Source of the DNA: Deminuibacter sp966424055 | GTDB taxonomy: Bacteria; Bacteroidota; Bacteroidia; Chitinophagales; Chitinophagaceae | Assembly: GCA_966424055.1 (NCBI GenBank) | Contig: CBJLMB010000011.1 | Span: 1-64,000, forward strand | Reading direction: 5' to 3' | DNA length: 64,000 bases | In this document: positions 46,545-55,742 of the stretch, in pieces | Layout of the letters: every line of letters begins with the position of its first letter | How positions within the stretch are numbered: position 1 is the first letter of the stretch | Translations under genes and position numbers: made by a program | Notes under the pieces: generated by a model | The model's database searches: none | The model's input: only the letters and a program-made list of their open reading frames with translations | What the model was told of the DNA's origin: nothing

Positions 46545-46960
46545 GATGTACGATGTGGGATGTACGATGTGATGTATGATGTGGTGTACGGTGTATGATG
46601 TGTGATGTGATGTAGGAAGCATGATGTGGGAGATTGATGTGTGGGGATGGTGGTGGCAGCGGCAGCCGGAGGCTGCGGGGATAATGGTCGCCCGCGGGAC
46701 GCGGGCGACTGTGCGATTTTCTTTACCCATTTACCACTACGCATTACCCTTCGTACTTCCCACTTCGTACTTCGTAACGATAAGTTTGAACTACGAACTA
46801 CGAAGTACAAAGACCTCCAATTCATCACTCCGTACCTTACATCGTACATCCCACATCGTACATCGTACATAACCAAGTATGAACTACGAAGTACAATGTA
46901 CAAATGCCACCAATTTATCACCTCGCACCTTACATCATTCGCCGCCTTACATCATTCCCG
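46545..46960. repeat. Dispersed GTACGATG / CTTCGTA repeat cluster 2
   Basis: GATGTACGATGTGGGATGTA (from 46545) with variants to 46625, CTTCGTACTTCGTAAC at 46761-46776, ACGAAGTAC twice, and the inverted CATCGTACATCCCACATCGT near 46841-46860. The outer parts are inverted copies of each other about 300 bp apart. A GC-rich insert at 46630-46715 has no gene. Same family as clusters at 25950 and 58629. Confidence 0.65.
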
Positions 46961-46962
46961 CC

Positions 46963-47715
46963 TTACAATCCCAGTATCGCTTTCAGCCTGGTATAGCCGT
47001 TTTTGCTTACGGGTAGCCTGGCACCGGTTTGAAGAATGGCCAGGTGATTTTCTTTTTCATAAGGGTCGATGCGCGTGATCAGCTGTACATTGATGATATA
47101 AGAACGGTGGATACGCACAAACTGTTGCTGCTGCAACAATTGCTCAAAATACTGCATCGTTTTGTTCTTCAGGAATACCCCATCGGCAGTATGGATCTTC
47201 ACATAATCATCCGCTGCTTCCAGGTATTGTATATGAGGAACAGGGATGATCTTTATTTTACTGCCATCCTTTACCACCACCCGGTTCTGTTGTGCGGGCG
47301 ACTGTGCAGCGGTTTCCAGCAGGGCAGCAGTACCTGTTTCTGTGGTAGGGGTGGTTGTGGCTGTTCTGCCTGCCAGCCATTTCTGTATGGCCTTGTCAAA
47401 ACGTTCGTGGCTGAATGGTTTCAGCAGGTAATCCGTGGCATGCGATTCAAATGCACGGATGGCATATTCTTCAAAAGCGGTGGTGAAGATCACAGAAGGC
47501 GGCTGTTCAATCAGCTCCAGCATCTCGAAACCGTTGATCTTCGGCATTTGTATATCCAGGAAAACAATATCCGGCTTATGCTGGCTGATGGCTTTTACTC
47601 CTTCAAACCCATCATTGCATTCCTGTACGATCTCAAATTCGGGATAATGCTGCAGGTATTCCCGTACCATGCCACGGGCAAGTGGTTCATCGTCTATAAT
47701 AATGGTCTTGATCAT
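46963..47715 (-). CDS. LytTR-family response regulator
   Basis: 250 aa. The receiver domain (1-115) has acidic residues at DDE 8-10, phosphoacceptor Asp54 in IVFLDIQM, the TTAFEEYAIRAF segment and Lys in LLKPFSH. An Ala/Thr/Pro linker with TTPTTETG follows. The LytTR domain covers about 150-250 (IKIIPVPHIQYLEAADDYVKI, FVRIHRSYIINV, LPVSKNGYTRLK). The start overlaps the stop of the kinase gene as ATGA (47712-47715), so the pair is translationally coupled. Confidence 0.93.
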   Translation of the reverse strand: MIKTIIIDDEPLARGMVREYLQHYPEFEIVQECNDGFEGVKAISQHKPDIVFLDIQMPKINGFEMLELIEQPPSVIFTTAFEEYAIRAFESHATDYLLKPFSHERFDKAIQKWLAGRTATTTPTTETGTAALLETAAQSPAQQNRVVVKDGSKIKIIPVPHIQYLEAADDYVKIHTADGVFLKNKTMQYFEQLLQQQQFVRIHRSYIINVQLITRIDPYEKENHLAILQTGARLPVSKNGYTRLKAILGL

Positions 47716-48749
47716 GTTAACTGCGGTATAATGAGTGTGGTGGTGAATAAATTGTTTTCAACAGATGTCTGTAGCAGGTCAGTGCGCGCAAACAGCAGGA
47801 ACAACCGGCGTTGTATAGAAGCCAGTCCGAACCCTGTACCCTTTACTGCACCTGCGGTATCAGCATCAAAGGGGTTGGTAACCTTGATCAGCAGTTGTGG
47901 TCCCTGTACCTGTGTGCGGATGGTGATGACCACCGCATCCGTGGTATCATACAGTCCGAATTTAATAGCATTTTCCACAACAGGCTGCAGCAGCAAAGCA
48001 GGCAGCCTGAGTGTGCCGGTGGTCGCATCAGCCTCAACAATAGTTTGCAGGCGGTGACCAAACCGTACTTTCTCGATATCCAGGTATAGCTGCAGATAAT
48101 CCAGCTCTTCCTGCAGGCTGATCCATTGCTGCTCTTCACGGCGTAATGTGCCGCGGAGAAAATCGGAGAGCTGCTGTATCATATGCCTGGCCTTTTCAGG
48201 CTGGCTACCTGTTAAAGCGCTGATGGAGTTAAGGCTGTTGAACAGGAAATGCGGCTGCAGCTGCTGGCGCAGTTTGAACAGCTCTGCTTCCCTCGACATC
48301 TTCTCTACTTCTGACTGGTGTTTGATTGCCCGGTTTTGTTCCTGCTGGGTGTACCAGAGCAGGCTGAACATGGCCATACAGCCAACGAGCAGGAAATTGA
48401 GGGCATAGCGTATGCCCAGTGATTCCCGTACAAAACCGGTAAACACCGTATCAGTGCCACCCACCCATAACAACAGCCATTTGCTGATGAGTAAACAAAA
48501 TCCACTTAGCCCAATACTGATGATGAGCACATACCAGTATTTTTCCCTTCGCGGCAGATAATACTGCATATTGTTTATGATGAGCAAACAACAGGCTGCA
48601 AGCAGGGCATTGCTGATGAGGCTGTCGGCAATTACCCGTGCAGCGTTTAACTGGTAGCTGTATTCAACTGCCAGGTGAATAAGCGCGCAGGTAATCCACC
48701 AGGCAATGAATGTATTTCTAAAACTTTTATCTGAAAAAGAGGAAGCCAA
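47712..48749 (-). CDS. LytS/YpdA-type sensor histidine kinase
   Basis: 345 aa. Four transmembrane helices in the first 135 residues, then a coiled coil and the His_kinase domain with phosphoacceptor His167 in LQPHFLFNSLNS. The ATP-binding end is of the short type (PALLLQPVVENAIKFGL, KGTGFGLASIQRRL). No periplasmic sensor domain of any size: signal may be sensed within the membrane. Overlaps the LytTR regulator downstream and lies 9 bp after a DUF4288 gene. Confidence 0.92.
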   Translation of the reverse strand: MASSFSDKSFRNTFIAWWITCALIHLAVEYSYQLNAARVIADSLISNALLAACCLLIINNMQYYLPRREKYWYVLIISIGLSGFCLLISKWLLLWVGGTDTVFTGFVRESLGIRYALNFLLVGCMAMFSLLWYTQQEQNRAIKHQSEVEKMSREAELFKLRQQLQPHFLFNSLNSISALTGSQPEKARHMIQQLSDFLRGTLRREEQQWISLQEELDYLQLYLDIEKVRFGHRLQTIVEADATTGTLRLPALLLQPVVENAIKFGLYDTTDAVVITIRTQVQGPQLLIKVTNPFDADTAGAVKGTGFGLASIQRRLFLLFARTDLLQTSVENNLFTTTLIIPQLT

Positions 48750-48758
48750 TCGTGCAGG

Positions 48759-49121
48759 TTAGTTTAAGGTTTTCAAAAAATGCCCGGTATTTGTTTCCAG
48801 CAGGTGTGATGCTTTCATGTTCACTATATGAATGAAAATATCGGCATCATCTTCTTCTTTTATGCGGGAATATATTTCTGCACCATCTATCAGTTTATCC
48901 AGTTTATACAATTCGCTTACATTGATGAATTTCCAGTGTACCATCGATTGTTTCTGGTTCATAAACGTGTCCTGTTCCCGGTGGCCGATCAGTTGTGCTT
49001 TATTGAAAGCATGCAGCTCATCTTCTGCACTGATCAGCCTGAGCTGTTCATCAAACTGCGGGGTATGTTCGCCTTCGCCGCATATAATACGGTAAACGAT
49101 TTTTGCAAGATACCAGTTCAT
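48759..49121 (-). CDS. DUF4288-family protein
   Basis: 120 aa with an ATG start. The opening MNWYLAKIVYRIICGEGEHT and the following PQFDEQLRLISAEDELHAF match DUF4288 proteins as I recall them. A small cytoplasmic alpha/beta protein of unknown function. It sits between a LiaF-like membrane protein gene and a LytS-type kinase gene on the same strand, close enough to be one operon. Confidence 0.75.
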   Translation of the reverse strand: MNWYLAKIVYRIICGEGEHTPQFDEQLRLISAEDELHAFNKAQLIGHREQDTFMNQKQSMVHWKFINVSELYKLDKLIDGAEIYSRIKEEDDADIFIHIVNMKASHLLETNTGHFLKTLN

Positions 49122-49205
49122 ACAAATTTTTTTAGATGAAGCAGATTTGTTAGGGATATGGCCTTGTTAACCTGGAAAAGCTGCCGGCCTGTTTCAATTG
49201 AAGGG

Positions 49206-49988
49206 TTAATAGCTGTTGATCTCAATACCTGCAAACACCGAAGTGCCGCGTAAAATGACCACCTTATCAGGATCTACAGGCGTTGTCTGTATCGGCCGTT
49301 TATCTTCCACGCCGGCAAAAACAGCCACTACTTCAGATTTTACATGCCAGTGGGGAGGCATGATCATCTTGGCACCGCCAAATACCTGGGTAATATCAAT
49401 AACCACCTGGCCCTGTATATCGGCATGCGAAAGATCGATCTCTGCACCGCCCATAAAACAGGTGATATCCCCACCCAGGAATTTTTTGGATACGATTTTT
49501 TTCTTCAGGCCACCGAATGCAATGACCGAATCGATAAACTCCCCGTCACTCACCGTAGGGCCATACCATCTTTTTTTTTCTTCTTCTTGGGCCATATTCC
49601 ACTGGTCTCTCCATTGCTCTTTCCACTGTCTTTTCCATGCTGCTTTATCGCATCCACCCCAGTACCTTCGTCTCGGGCGCAGCAGGAACATAAGTCCTAC
49701 CAGGATGATGATAGCCGGTGTGGTGTATTGTTGGGCATTAAACCCGGGAAACCAGGCATCGAGCGAAAAAAATACACCTACAGCGATCAGCATCAACCAG
49801 AAGGGATGGACGAACCGGCTCCTGATGCCTGTAAAAATACCCAGGCTGATGAGCAGGGTAGGCCAGGTGAACAGCCAGGCCGGGAATGGGGCGCCCATTT
49901 TATAAGCCAGTAATAAACCACCTGCCGCCAGCAGAAATAATCCTGTCCAGAAACGGTCATGTGTATTCGATATATCCTTCCGGTCCAT
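49206..49988 (-). CDS. LiaF-like membrane protein
   Basis: 260 aa. Four hydrophobic segments in the first 110 residues (FWTGLFLLAAGGLLLAYKM, WLFTWPTLLISLGIFTGI, LMLIAVGVFFSL, AIIILVGLMFLL), as in LiaF/DUF5668 proteins, then a charged Trp/Arg/Lys-rich stretch (about 115-140) and a cytoplasmic beta-helix part (FGGLKKKIVSKKFLGGDITC, then FMGGAEIDLSHADIQG, FGGAKMIMPPHWHVKSEVVAVFAG) as in the cell-wall stress regulator family. In Firmicutes LiaF inhibits the LiaS kinase. Here the kinase and regulator downstream are of the LytS/LytTR type; a similar control is inferred. Confidence 0.85.
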   Translation of the reverse strand: MDRKDISNTHDRFWTGLFLLAAGGLLLAYKMGAPFPAWLFTWPTLLISLGIFTGIRSRFVHPFWLMLIAVGVFFSLDAWFPGFNAQQYTTPAIIILVGLMFLLRPRRRYWGGCDKAAWKRQWKEQWRDQWNMAQEEEKKRWYGPTVSDGEFIDSVIAFGGLKKKIVSKKFLGGDITCFMGGAEIDLSHADIQGQVVIDITQVFGGAKMIMPPHWHVKSEVVAVFAGVEDKRPIQTTPVDPDKVVILRGTSVFAGIEINSY

Positions 49989-50010
49989 AGTGTCTTTTTA
50001 AATTGATAAG

Positions 50011-50040
50011 CAAATCTATAAAAGGCTGTCCCCCTTCAAA
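50011..50040 (-). promoter_or_regulatory. Bacteroidota-type promoter of the LiaF-like operon
   Basis: On the minus strand, TTTG (50040-50037), an 18-base spacer and TAGATTTG (50018-50011) match the TTTG-N(17-23)-TAnnTTTG consensus exactly. The ATG follows 22 bp downstream. The clearest promoter in the window. Confidence 0.65.
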
Positions 50041-50204
50041 AGCCGTTTTAGGCCAGCTTACCTCCATGCACCGGTTAATGGCCGGAATACGTCGGTAAAC
50101 ACCGCTATTATATTGAATAGAGCACTGGTAAACAGGGGTGATTCTTTTTCAGGAGATCGCCTTCCCTAAAAATAAGCATCTTTGCACGATCATTTTGAAC
50201 AGCT

Positions 50205-51356
50205 ATGAATATCGGACTGGAAGCGAAGCGTGCATATACCAATGGAACAGGGCTGGGGCATTACAGCCGCACTTTGATCAGTTCCCTGGCAACTTATTAT
50301 CCCGAGCATGAGTATTATTTGTTTACACCCAGGCATACCAGCCGTTTTGATGCAGATAGCTACGACAATATACATGAAATAACCCCGCAACGTTTTCCGG
50401 GCACGCTGTTTACATCGGCCTGGCGCAGCAGCTGGGTGAAAAAAGACCTGAAGCAGCTGGATATACAGTTATACCACGGGCTTAGTCATGAAATACCCAT
50501 GGGCATGCCGGGAACAGGTATTCCCAGCGTGGTTACCATGCACGACCTTATTTTTGAACGTTATCCCGAACAATACAGTGCAGTGGATGTGCGTATCTAC
50601 CGTAAAAAGTTCACTTATGCCTGTAAGCATGCCAACAGGATCATCGCCATCAGCAAACAGACCAGGGACGATCTGGTGCGTTTTTACCAGGTGCCGGAAA
50701 ATAAGATCGATGTGTGTTACCAGAGCTGTAATCCTGCATTTGGTGTGCGCGTAACCGAAGCCGAAAAACAGCGGATAAAACAACGCTACCAGTTGCCGGA
50801 TACTTTTTTTTTATACGTGGGTTCGGTCATTGAAAGAAAAAACCTGCTCAACATATGCAAAGCATTGCAGCAGCTGAAACTGGTATTGCAGGTGCCGCTG
50901 GTAGTGATAGGCGAAGGAGGGAAATACAAACAACAGGTACAGGCTTATGTACAGGAAAACCAGCTGGAAAAGCAGGTGATCTTCCTGTCTGACCAGCCTG
51001 CTGCAAAAGAAGCGGCATTCCGCTCTGCGGCTGACTTCCCGGCCATTTACCAGCAGGCGTTGTGCATGGTGTATCCTTCCGTATTTGAAGGTTTTGGTAT
51101 ACCGGTGCTGGAAGCTTTGTGGAGCCGGTTGCCGGTTATTACCAGCAATGTATCCTGCCTGCCGGAAGCAGGCGGGGAGGGTGCCCTTTATGTAAACCCG
51201 CTCGATGTAAATGAAATGGCTACAGCCCTGCAGCAGATAGCTGAGAACAGCAGCCTGCGCGAACAGCTGGTAACAAAAGGCTGTGCCCATGCACAGCAGT
51301 TCACCCAGCAAAAATGCGCAGAAGCTGTGATGCAAACGTATCTTCGCGTGGTATGA
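50205..51356 (+). CDS. Glycosyltransferase family 4-like protein
   Basis: 383 aa with an ATG start. GT-B fold: N-terminal part with GLGHYSRTLISSL and HDLIFERYP, C-terminal nucleotide-sugar part with FFLYVGSVIERKN, VVIGEGGKYKQ and the E-x7-E motif region YPSVFEGFGIPVLEALW. The donor and acceptor are not determinable; mannosyl or glucosyl transfer is usual. Translation is coupled to the next gene by an ATGA overlap (51353-51356). A CATCTTTG -7-like motif lies at 50177-50184. Confidence 0.88.
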   Translation: MNIGLEAKRAYTNGTGLGHYSRTLISSLATYYPEHEYYLFTPRHTSRFDADSYDNIHEITPQRFPGTLFTSAWRSSWVKKDLKQLDIQLYHGLSHEIPMGMPGTGIPSVVTMHDLIFERYPEQYSAVDVRIYRKKFTYACKHANRIIAISKQTRDDLVRFYQVPENKIDVCYQSCNPAFGVRVTEAEKQRIKQRYQLPDTFFLYVGSVIERKNLLNICKALQQLKLVLQVPLVVIGEGGKYKQQVQAYVQENQLEKQVIFLSDQPAAKEAAFRSAADFPAIYQQALCMVYPSVFEGFGIPVLEALWSRLPVITSNVSCLPEAGGEGALYVNPLDVNEMATALQQIAENSSLREQLVTKGCAHAQQFTQQKCAEAVMQTYLRVV

Positions 51357-51928
51357 GTACCGAGTTTTTTAACCAGGACCTGGAACAATGTCTTGACGTA
51401 CTGCACAGTGGCGGTATTATCCTGTATCCCACCGATACGGTGTGGGGGCTTGGCTGCGATGCCACCAATGCCATTGCCGTAGAAAAGATCATCGAACTGA
51501 AAAAAAGGCCGCAGCATAAAAGTTTTGTAGTGCTGGTTGCCTCCGAGCGGGATGTGCTGCAGTACGTGGCTGCTCCCGATTTATCTGTATTCGATTACCT
51601 GCAACAGGTGGCCAAACCCACTACCGTGATTTATGAACATGCTATCGGGCTTGCCGATAATGTGCTTGCAGCCAATGGCTCTGTAGCCATCCGTATTTGT
51701 AAAGATGATTTTTGCCGCCACCTCATTAAGCGCTTCAGAAAACCCATCGTAAGCACCTCTGCCAATACCAGCGGTATGCCATCTCCCTCCCTGTACCGGG
51801 AAATTACCGCAGAAATACGCAATGGAGTGGATTATATTGTCCGTTACCGGCAGGAAGATGCTGAACCTGCCGCACCTTCAGCCATTGTGGAATGGAAAAA
51901 CGGTGAAGTGGTTGTTATCAGGCCCTAA
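51353..51928 (+). CDS. Threonylcarbamoyl-AMP synthase, Sua5/YrdC/YciO family
   Basis: 191 aa from the ATG at 51353, overlapping the previous stop; an extension to 51314 is not needed. YrdC domain: GGIILYPTDTVWGLGCDATN, KKRPQHKSFVVLVASERDV, KPTTVIYEHAIG, ANGSVAIRICKDDF, then STSANTSGMPSP. The family makes threonylcarbamoyl-adenylate for the t6A modification of ANN-decoding tRNAs. The length fits the YciO/YrdC form without the Sua5 C-terminal domain. Whether it is the main enzyme or a paralogue is not visible. Confidence 0.88.
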   Translation: MSTEFFNQDLEQCLDVLHSGGIILYPTDTVWGLGCDATNAIAVEKIIELKKRPQHKSFVVLVASERDVLQYVAAPDLSVFDYLQQVAKPTTVIYEHAIGLADNVLAANGSVAIRICKDDFCRHLIKRFRKPIVSTSANTSGMPSPSLYREITAEIRNGVDYIVRYRQEDAEPAAPSAIVEWKNGEVVVIRP

Positions 51929-52074
51929 GCCCGAAACTTCATTTTAAAATAACTATATAATGAAGCGTAGGTATTGTGCATTCTCCCGCTTTTTCGTATA
52001 TTAAAGGAGGAATACCTGCCTGCCGCCCGCAGTGGTATTCCCGGGCTGTGAAAATGAGACAAATCAGCATCATT

Positions 52075-52296
52075 ATGACAAGGGTTACCCTCGATATCCC
52101 GAATGAGAAAATGCCTTCCTTTATCCGGCTGATACTGGAGCTGGGCATCGACCGCCATTCCATCAGTTCGCGCGCTGCCAGGGATACCGCCGATACAGGA
52201 CTGAATGGACGGGACAGGCATTTTTTAAGAAAGCTGTACCGGTCATTCCTGTTGTTCGACTGGGAATTTTTCAGCAACGAACTGGAGTTTGAATAA
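52075..52296 (+). CDS. Small conserved-looking hypothetical protein
   Basis: 73 aa from the ATG at 52075 (MTRVTLDIPNEKMPSFIRLI); an ATG at 52054 would add seven residues. Begins with a beta strand then helix as do short Bacteroidota proteins with an xRVTxDIPxEKxPxF start, otherwise unknown. Charged C-terminal half rich in Arg, ending in acidic FSNELEFE. Same strand as its neighbours, not tightly linked. Confidence 0.55.
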   Translation: MTRVTLDIPNEKMPSFIRLILELGIDRHSISSRAARDTADTGLNGRDRHFLRKLYRSFLLFDWEFFSNELEFE

Positions 52297-52517
52297 ACCG
52301 GTGGCAGATAAACAGTATGCCAGCTTCAACAGCAGGTATTGCTATGCTTTGCATCTTCATAGCCAGGCGGCCAGTCAAAGCTGCCATTGTTGCTCAATAT
52401 CATTTGCTGTTTCAGGGTTGTTTACCAACATCCTTTACTGAAGGAATGGCAGTATACCGGTTATACTGCTCACCCGGGCCATGATCAATTAGCAGGCGAA
52501 CAAGTCTGCCAGTCAGT

Positions 52518-52525
52518 TATCTTTG
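52518..52525 (+). promoter_or_regulatory. Candidate -7 element close to the cca start
   Basis: TATCTTTG is an exact TAnnTTTG match only 5 bp before the ATG at 52531. If used, transcription would start at or within a few bases of the initiation codon, giving a leaderless or nearly leaderless mRNA. No clear TTTG -33 element was found at the right distance. Confidence 0.45.
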
Positions 52526-52530
52526 CATCG

Positions 52531-53952
52531 ATGCAGATCAATTGTACTGACAGAGAGTTATTCCTGTTTAAAAAAATAGCGGCTGCGGCACAGGAACTGG
52601 ACATGCCCTGCTTTTTGATCGGTGGTTTTGTGCGGGATAAAATTATTGGCCGCCCTACCAAAGATGCAGATATTGTTTGTTTGGGTGATGGCATTGCCCT
52701 GGCACATGCGGTGGCAGCCCGTTTTCAGCCAAAACCCAGTGTGGCATTTTTTAAAACATTTGGTACGGCACAGATCAAGCTGCCCGATTTTGAGGTGGAG
52801 TTTGTGGGCGCCCGGAAAGAAAGTTACCAGCGCAACAGCCGTAAACCTGAAGTGCTGCCCGGTACCCTGGAAGATGACCAGAACCGCCGCGATTTTACCA
52901 TCAATGCGCTGGCCATCAGCCTGAACAAAGCTGATTATGGTAGGCTGATCGACCCGTTTAATGGTTTGCAGGATATAGAAAAGAAGCTTATTCAAACCCC
53001 GCTGGCACCTGCTGAAACGTTCAGCGACGACCCGCTCAGGATGATGCGGGCTATCCGTTTTGCCACACAGCTGGGATTTACCATCGCCCCGGTTACTTTC
53101 CAGGCTATCTGTGACAATGCAGAGCGTATTAAGATCGTTTCGCAGGAACGCATTACAGATGAGCTGAACAAGATCATGCTCAGCCCCAGGCCTTCCATTG
53201 GCTGGGACCTGCTTTTCAGAAGCGGCTTGCTGCAGCTTATTTTTCCCCAGATGGTTGAGCTGTATGGCGCGGAATATATTGATGGAAAAGGGCATAAGGA
53301 TAATTTTTACCATACACTGCAGGTGGTAGACAATATTGCAGAGCATACCAGCGACCTCTGGCTGCGTTGGGCCGCATTGCTGCACGATATTGGCAAGCCT
53401 GCCACCAAACGTTTTGAAGAAGGTCATGGCTGGACATTCCATGGCCATGAGGTAGTGGGTGCACGCATGGTACCAAAAATATTCAGCCGGCTGAAGTTGC
53501 CGATGAATGAAAAAATGCGTTTTGTACAAAAGCTGGTAGAACTGCACCTGCGGCCTATCAGTCTTACAAAAGAAAATATCACGGACAGCGCCATCCGCAG
53601 GCTGCTGTTCGATGCCGGTGAAGATATTGATGCACTGATGCTGCTGTGCAATGCCGATATCACCAGTAAAAACAAACAAAAAGTAAAACGTTACCTGCAG
53701 AACTTTGAGCTGGTGCGTAAAAGGCTGGAAGAAGTGGAAGAGAGCGACCGCATCCGCAACTGGCAGCCGCCCATTACGGGTGAAATCATTATGCAGGTAT
53801 TCGGGTTACCGCCAGGTAAGCAGGTGGGTATTATCAAAGACGCGATCAGGGAAGCTATCCTCGATGGCCTTATCCCCAATACTTACGAGGCTGCTTATGC
53901 CTTTATGCTGGAAAAAGCGGCATCCCTGCAATTGCAGCCTGTGGCACCCTGA
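52531..53952 (+). CDS. cca: CCA-adding-type tRNA nucleotidyltransferase with HD domain
   Basis: 473 aa from the ATG at 52531 (MQINCTDRELFLFKKI); an extension to 52387 would cross the candidate promoter. Class II nucleotidyltransferase: GGFVRDKIIGRPTKDADIV (GG....RD and the catalytic DxD), EVEFVGARKESY, DDQNRRDFTINALA, then the RNA-binding helices (DDPLRMMRAIRFATQL). HD phosphohydrolase motif at about residue 282 (RWAALLHDIGKPAT; FHGHEVVGA). It adds or repairs the 3' CCA of tRNAs. Such HD-containing bacterial members may be CCA- or A-adding; not separable by eye. Confidence 0.92.
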   Translation: MQINCTDRELFLFKKIAAAAQELDMPCFLIGGFVRDKIIGRPTKDADIVCLGDGIALAHAVAARFQPKPSVAFFKTFGTAQIKLPDFEVEFVGARKESYQRNSRKPEVLPGTLEDDQNRRDFTINALAISLNKADYGRLIDPFNGLQDIEKKLIQTPLAPAETFSDDPLRMMRAIRFATQLGFTIAPVTFQAICDNAERIKIVSQERITDELNKIMLSPRPSIGWDLLFRSGLLQLIFPQMVELYGAEYIDGKGHKDNFYHTLQVVDNIAEHTSDLWLRWAALLHDIGKPATKRFEEGHGWTFHGHEVVGARMVPKIFSRLKLPMNEKMRFVQKLVELHLRPISLTKENITDSAIRRLLFDAGEDIDALMLLCNADITSKNKQKVKRYLQNFELVRKRLEEVEESDRIRNWQPPITGEIIMQVFGLPPGKQVGIIKDAIREAILDGLIPNTYEAAYAFMLEKAASLQLQPVAP

Positions 53953-54214
53953 TCCCGCCATTGCCGGGGAAACCGGTGGGTATTTTTTTACCAGGTTCAG
54001 CACATGCCATACGCGAAATGCATGTTAGTGCGGTGGCGGAATACCACCTGGCTTTCGTTCAGGCTACCGGCAAACCGGCTATACAGTATAAATTGGCAGC
54101 CTGCAAAAACCGGTGTAATCTTTGTGCAGGTATCACGGCTATGCGTAATGGGGTACCTTTCTTTTTTGGACAGATATCCATATTTTAGCACAATAATTCA
54201 TTGAATCTTAACTA

Positions 54215-54784
54215 ATGGCTGTATTAAAGTTCAGAGTGTATTTCGAAGAAGACGATGCCGTGTACCGGGATATCGTGATCAAGCACACACAATCCTTCCT
54301 GGATCTGCATCAGGCTATTTTAAAAGCATACGAATTCGACAGCAAGCACCAGGCAACCTTTTTCCGCAGCAATGATAACTGGCAGCGGGGAAGGGAGATC
54401 AGTGTGGAAAAATACGATAAAGAATACCGGGCCGAGCCCCTGCTGATGGGGAATACTACCATTGGTTCTGAAATACGCGATCCCAACCAGAAATTTGTGT
54501 ATGTATACGATTTTGCCAAAAACTGGACTTTCCTGATCGAGCTGATCAATGTAAGCAAAGAGGAAAGTGCCAAAATGGCCTATCCAGGTGTTACCCGTAC
54601 CGAGGGCATCGGTCCCCAGCAATACGGTACCAAAAGCCTGCTGGGTGATAAATTTGTGGATATCGAAGAAAAATATGACCTCAATAAGGGCGCCGAAGGT
54701 TTTGGTGAAGAAGGAGAGGGGGGCGAAGGGGGGGATGGAGACGGTGAAGAAGAGGGTGGAGAAGACGCGGGAGACGAATATTAA
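54215..54784 (+). CDS. Plasmid pRiA4b ORF-3-like family protein with acidic tail
   Basis: 189 aa with an ATG start. The family fold is recognised by LKFRVYFEEDDAVYRDIVI, then SFLDLHQAILKAYEFD, and KFVYVYDFAKNWTFLIELI (the family's YxYDFGDxWxHxI block). The last 25 residues are almost only Glu, Gly and Asp, an acidic disordered tail. Role unknown; members occur on chromosomes and plasmids and are not mobile elements themselves. Single gene. Confidence 0.82.
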   Translation: MAVLKFRVYFEEDDAVYRDIVIKHTQSFLDLHQAILKAYEFDSKHQATFFRSNDNWQRGREISVEKYDKEYRAEPLLMGNTTIGSEIRDPNQKFVYVYDFAKNWTFLIELINVSKEESAKMAYPGVTRTEGIGPQQYGTKSLLGDKFVDIEEKYDLNKGAEGFGEEGEGGEGGDGDGEEEGGEDAGDEY

Positions 54785-54843
54785 TTAAATGTAAATCCTG
54801 TATTAAATCTTTTTACTTGGCATAAGCTTCTTAAATTGGCAGT

Positions 54844-55740
54844 ATGAACATACTTGTCACGGGAGCAAATGGATTTTTGGGCCAACATCTCACCCTGTAC
54901 CTGTCACAGGGGCAGCATTGGTCCGTTACTGCCACCGGTCTTCATCATTGCCGTATCCCGCAGACGGGTTCATTCAGTTATATTTCTACCGATCTCACCG
55001 AACAGCCGGCTGTTGAACAGCTCATAAAACAAATTCAGCCCAGCTGGATCATTCATACCGCTGCCATGAGCAAACCCGATGCCTGTGCAGCCGATCCTGA
55101 AAATTGTTTACAACACAATGTGGCTGCTACCCGCTATCTGCTGGAAGCAGCGGCTGCCACCGGCAGGCAGGTTCATGTGTTGTATGTTTCTTCTGATTTT
55201 ATTTTCGGCGAAGGCGGTCCGCATACAGAAGACAGCCAGCCGCAGCCACTGAACTTTTACGGGCAATCGAAATGGCAGGCCGAACAGCTGGTGATGCAGA
55301 GTGGTTTACCCTGTACCATTGTTCGCCCCGCTTTTATTTATGGAAAAGTTTGGGAAGGTATGCGCCCTGGTTTTATCCAGTGGGTGCAACAAAGCCTGAG
55401 CGCCGGAAAAAAGATCAAAGTGGTGAACGACCAGCAGCGTACACCTACTTATGTAACCGATATCTGCCGGGGTATTGAGCAGGTACTGCAGCTGGATAAA
55501 ACAGGTGTTTATCACCTGGCTGGCGATGAAATATGTTCGCCCTATGCTGTAGCGCTTGCAACGGCCCACACACTGGGCCTTGATGCAACACTGATTGAAG
55601 CGGTGACTGCCGAAACATTTCCCGAACCGGTGCAACGGGCCAAAAGCTCGGGCTTGAAAATAGAAAAGGCCAGAAATGAACTGGGATACAATCCTGTGTG
55701 TTTAAAAGACGGGATTGAATTGAGCTTTAACTATTCCTGA
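54844..55740 (+). CDS. SDR-family reductase, dTDP-4-dehydrorhamnose-reductase-like (RmlD)
   Basis: 298 aa with an ATG start. NAD(P)-binding Rossmann motif at the N-terminus (ILVTGANGFLGQHL), WIIHTAAMSKPDACAADPE, then VLYVSSDFIFGE with Ser/Tyr/Lys catalytic arrangement completed by NFYGQSKWQAE (YxxxK). Closest to RmlD-like or UDP-sugar epimerase-like proteins. No other dTDP-rhamnose genes are nearby, so the substrate is open. Two bp before the CHAD gene: operon likely. Confidence 0.88.
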   Translation: MNILVTGANGFLGQHLTLYLSQGQHWSVTATGLHHCRIPQTGSFSYISTDLTEQPAVEQLIKQIQPSWIIHTAAMSKPDACAADPENCLQHNVAATRYLLEAAAATGRQVHVLYVSSDFIFGEGGPHTEDSQPQPLNFYGQSKWQAEQLVMQSGLPCTIVRPAFIYGKVWEGMRPGFIQWVQQSLSAGKKIKVVNDQQRTPTYVTDICRGIEQVLQLDKTGVYHLAGDEICSPYAVALATAHTLGLDATLIEAVTAETFPEPVQRAKSSGLKIEKARNELGYNPVCLKDGIELSFNYS

Positions 55741-55742
55741 TT

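Noticed and set aside
52558..53679. Minus-strand frame of 373 codons inside cca
   Set aside because: Covers the recognised nucleotidyltransferase on the opposite strand; long only because of biased codon use.
54215..54784. Insertion element, because the pRiA4b ORF-3 family name recalls plasmid and IS1096 passengers
   Set aside because: No transposase, terminal inverted repeats or target duplication visible around the gene.
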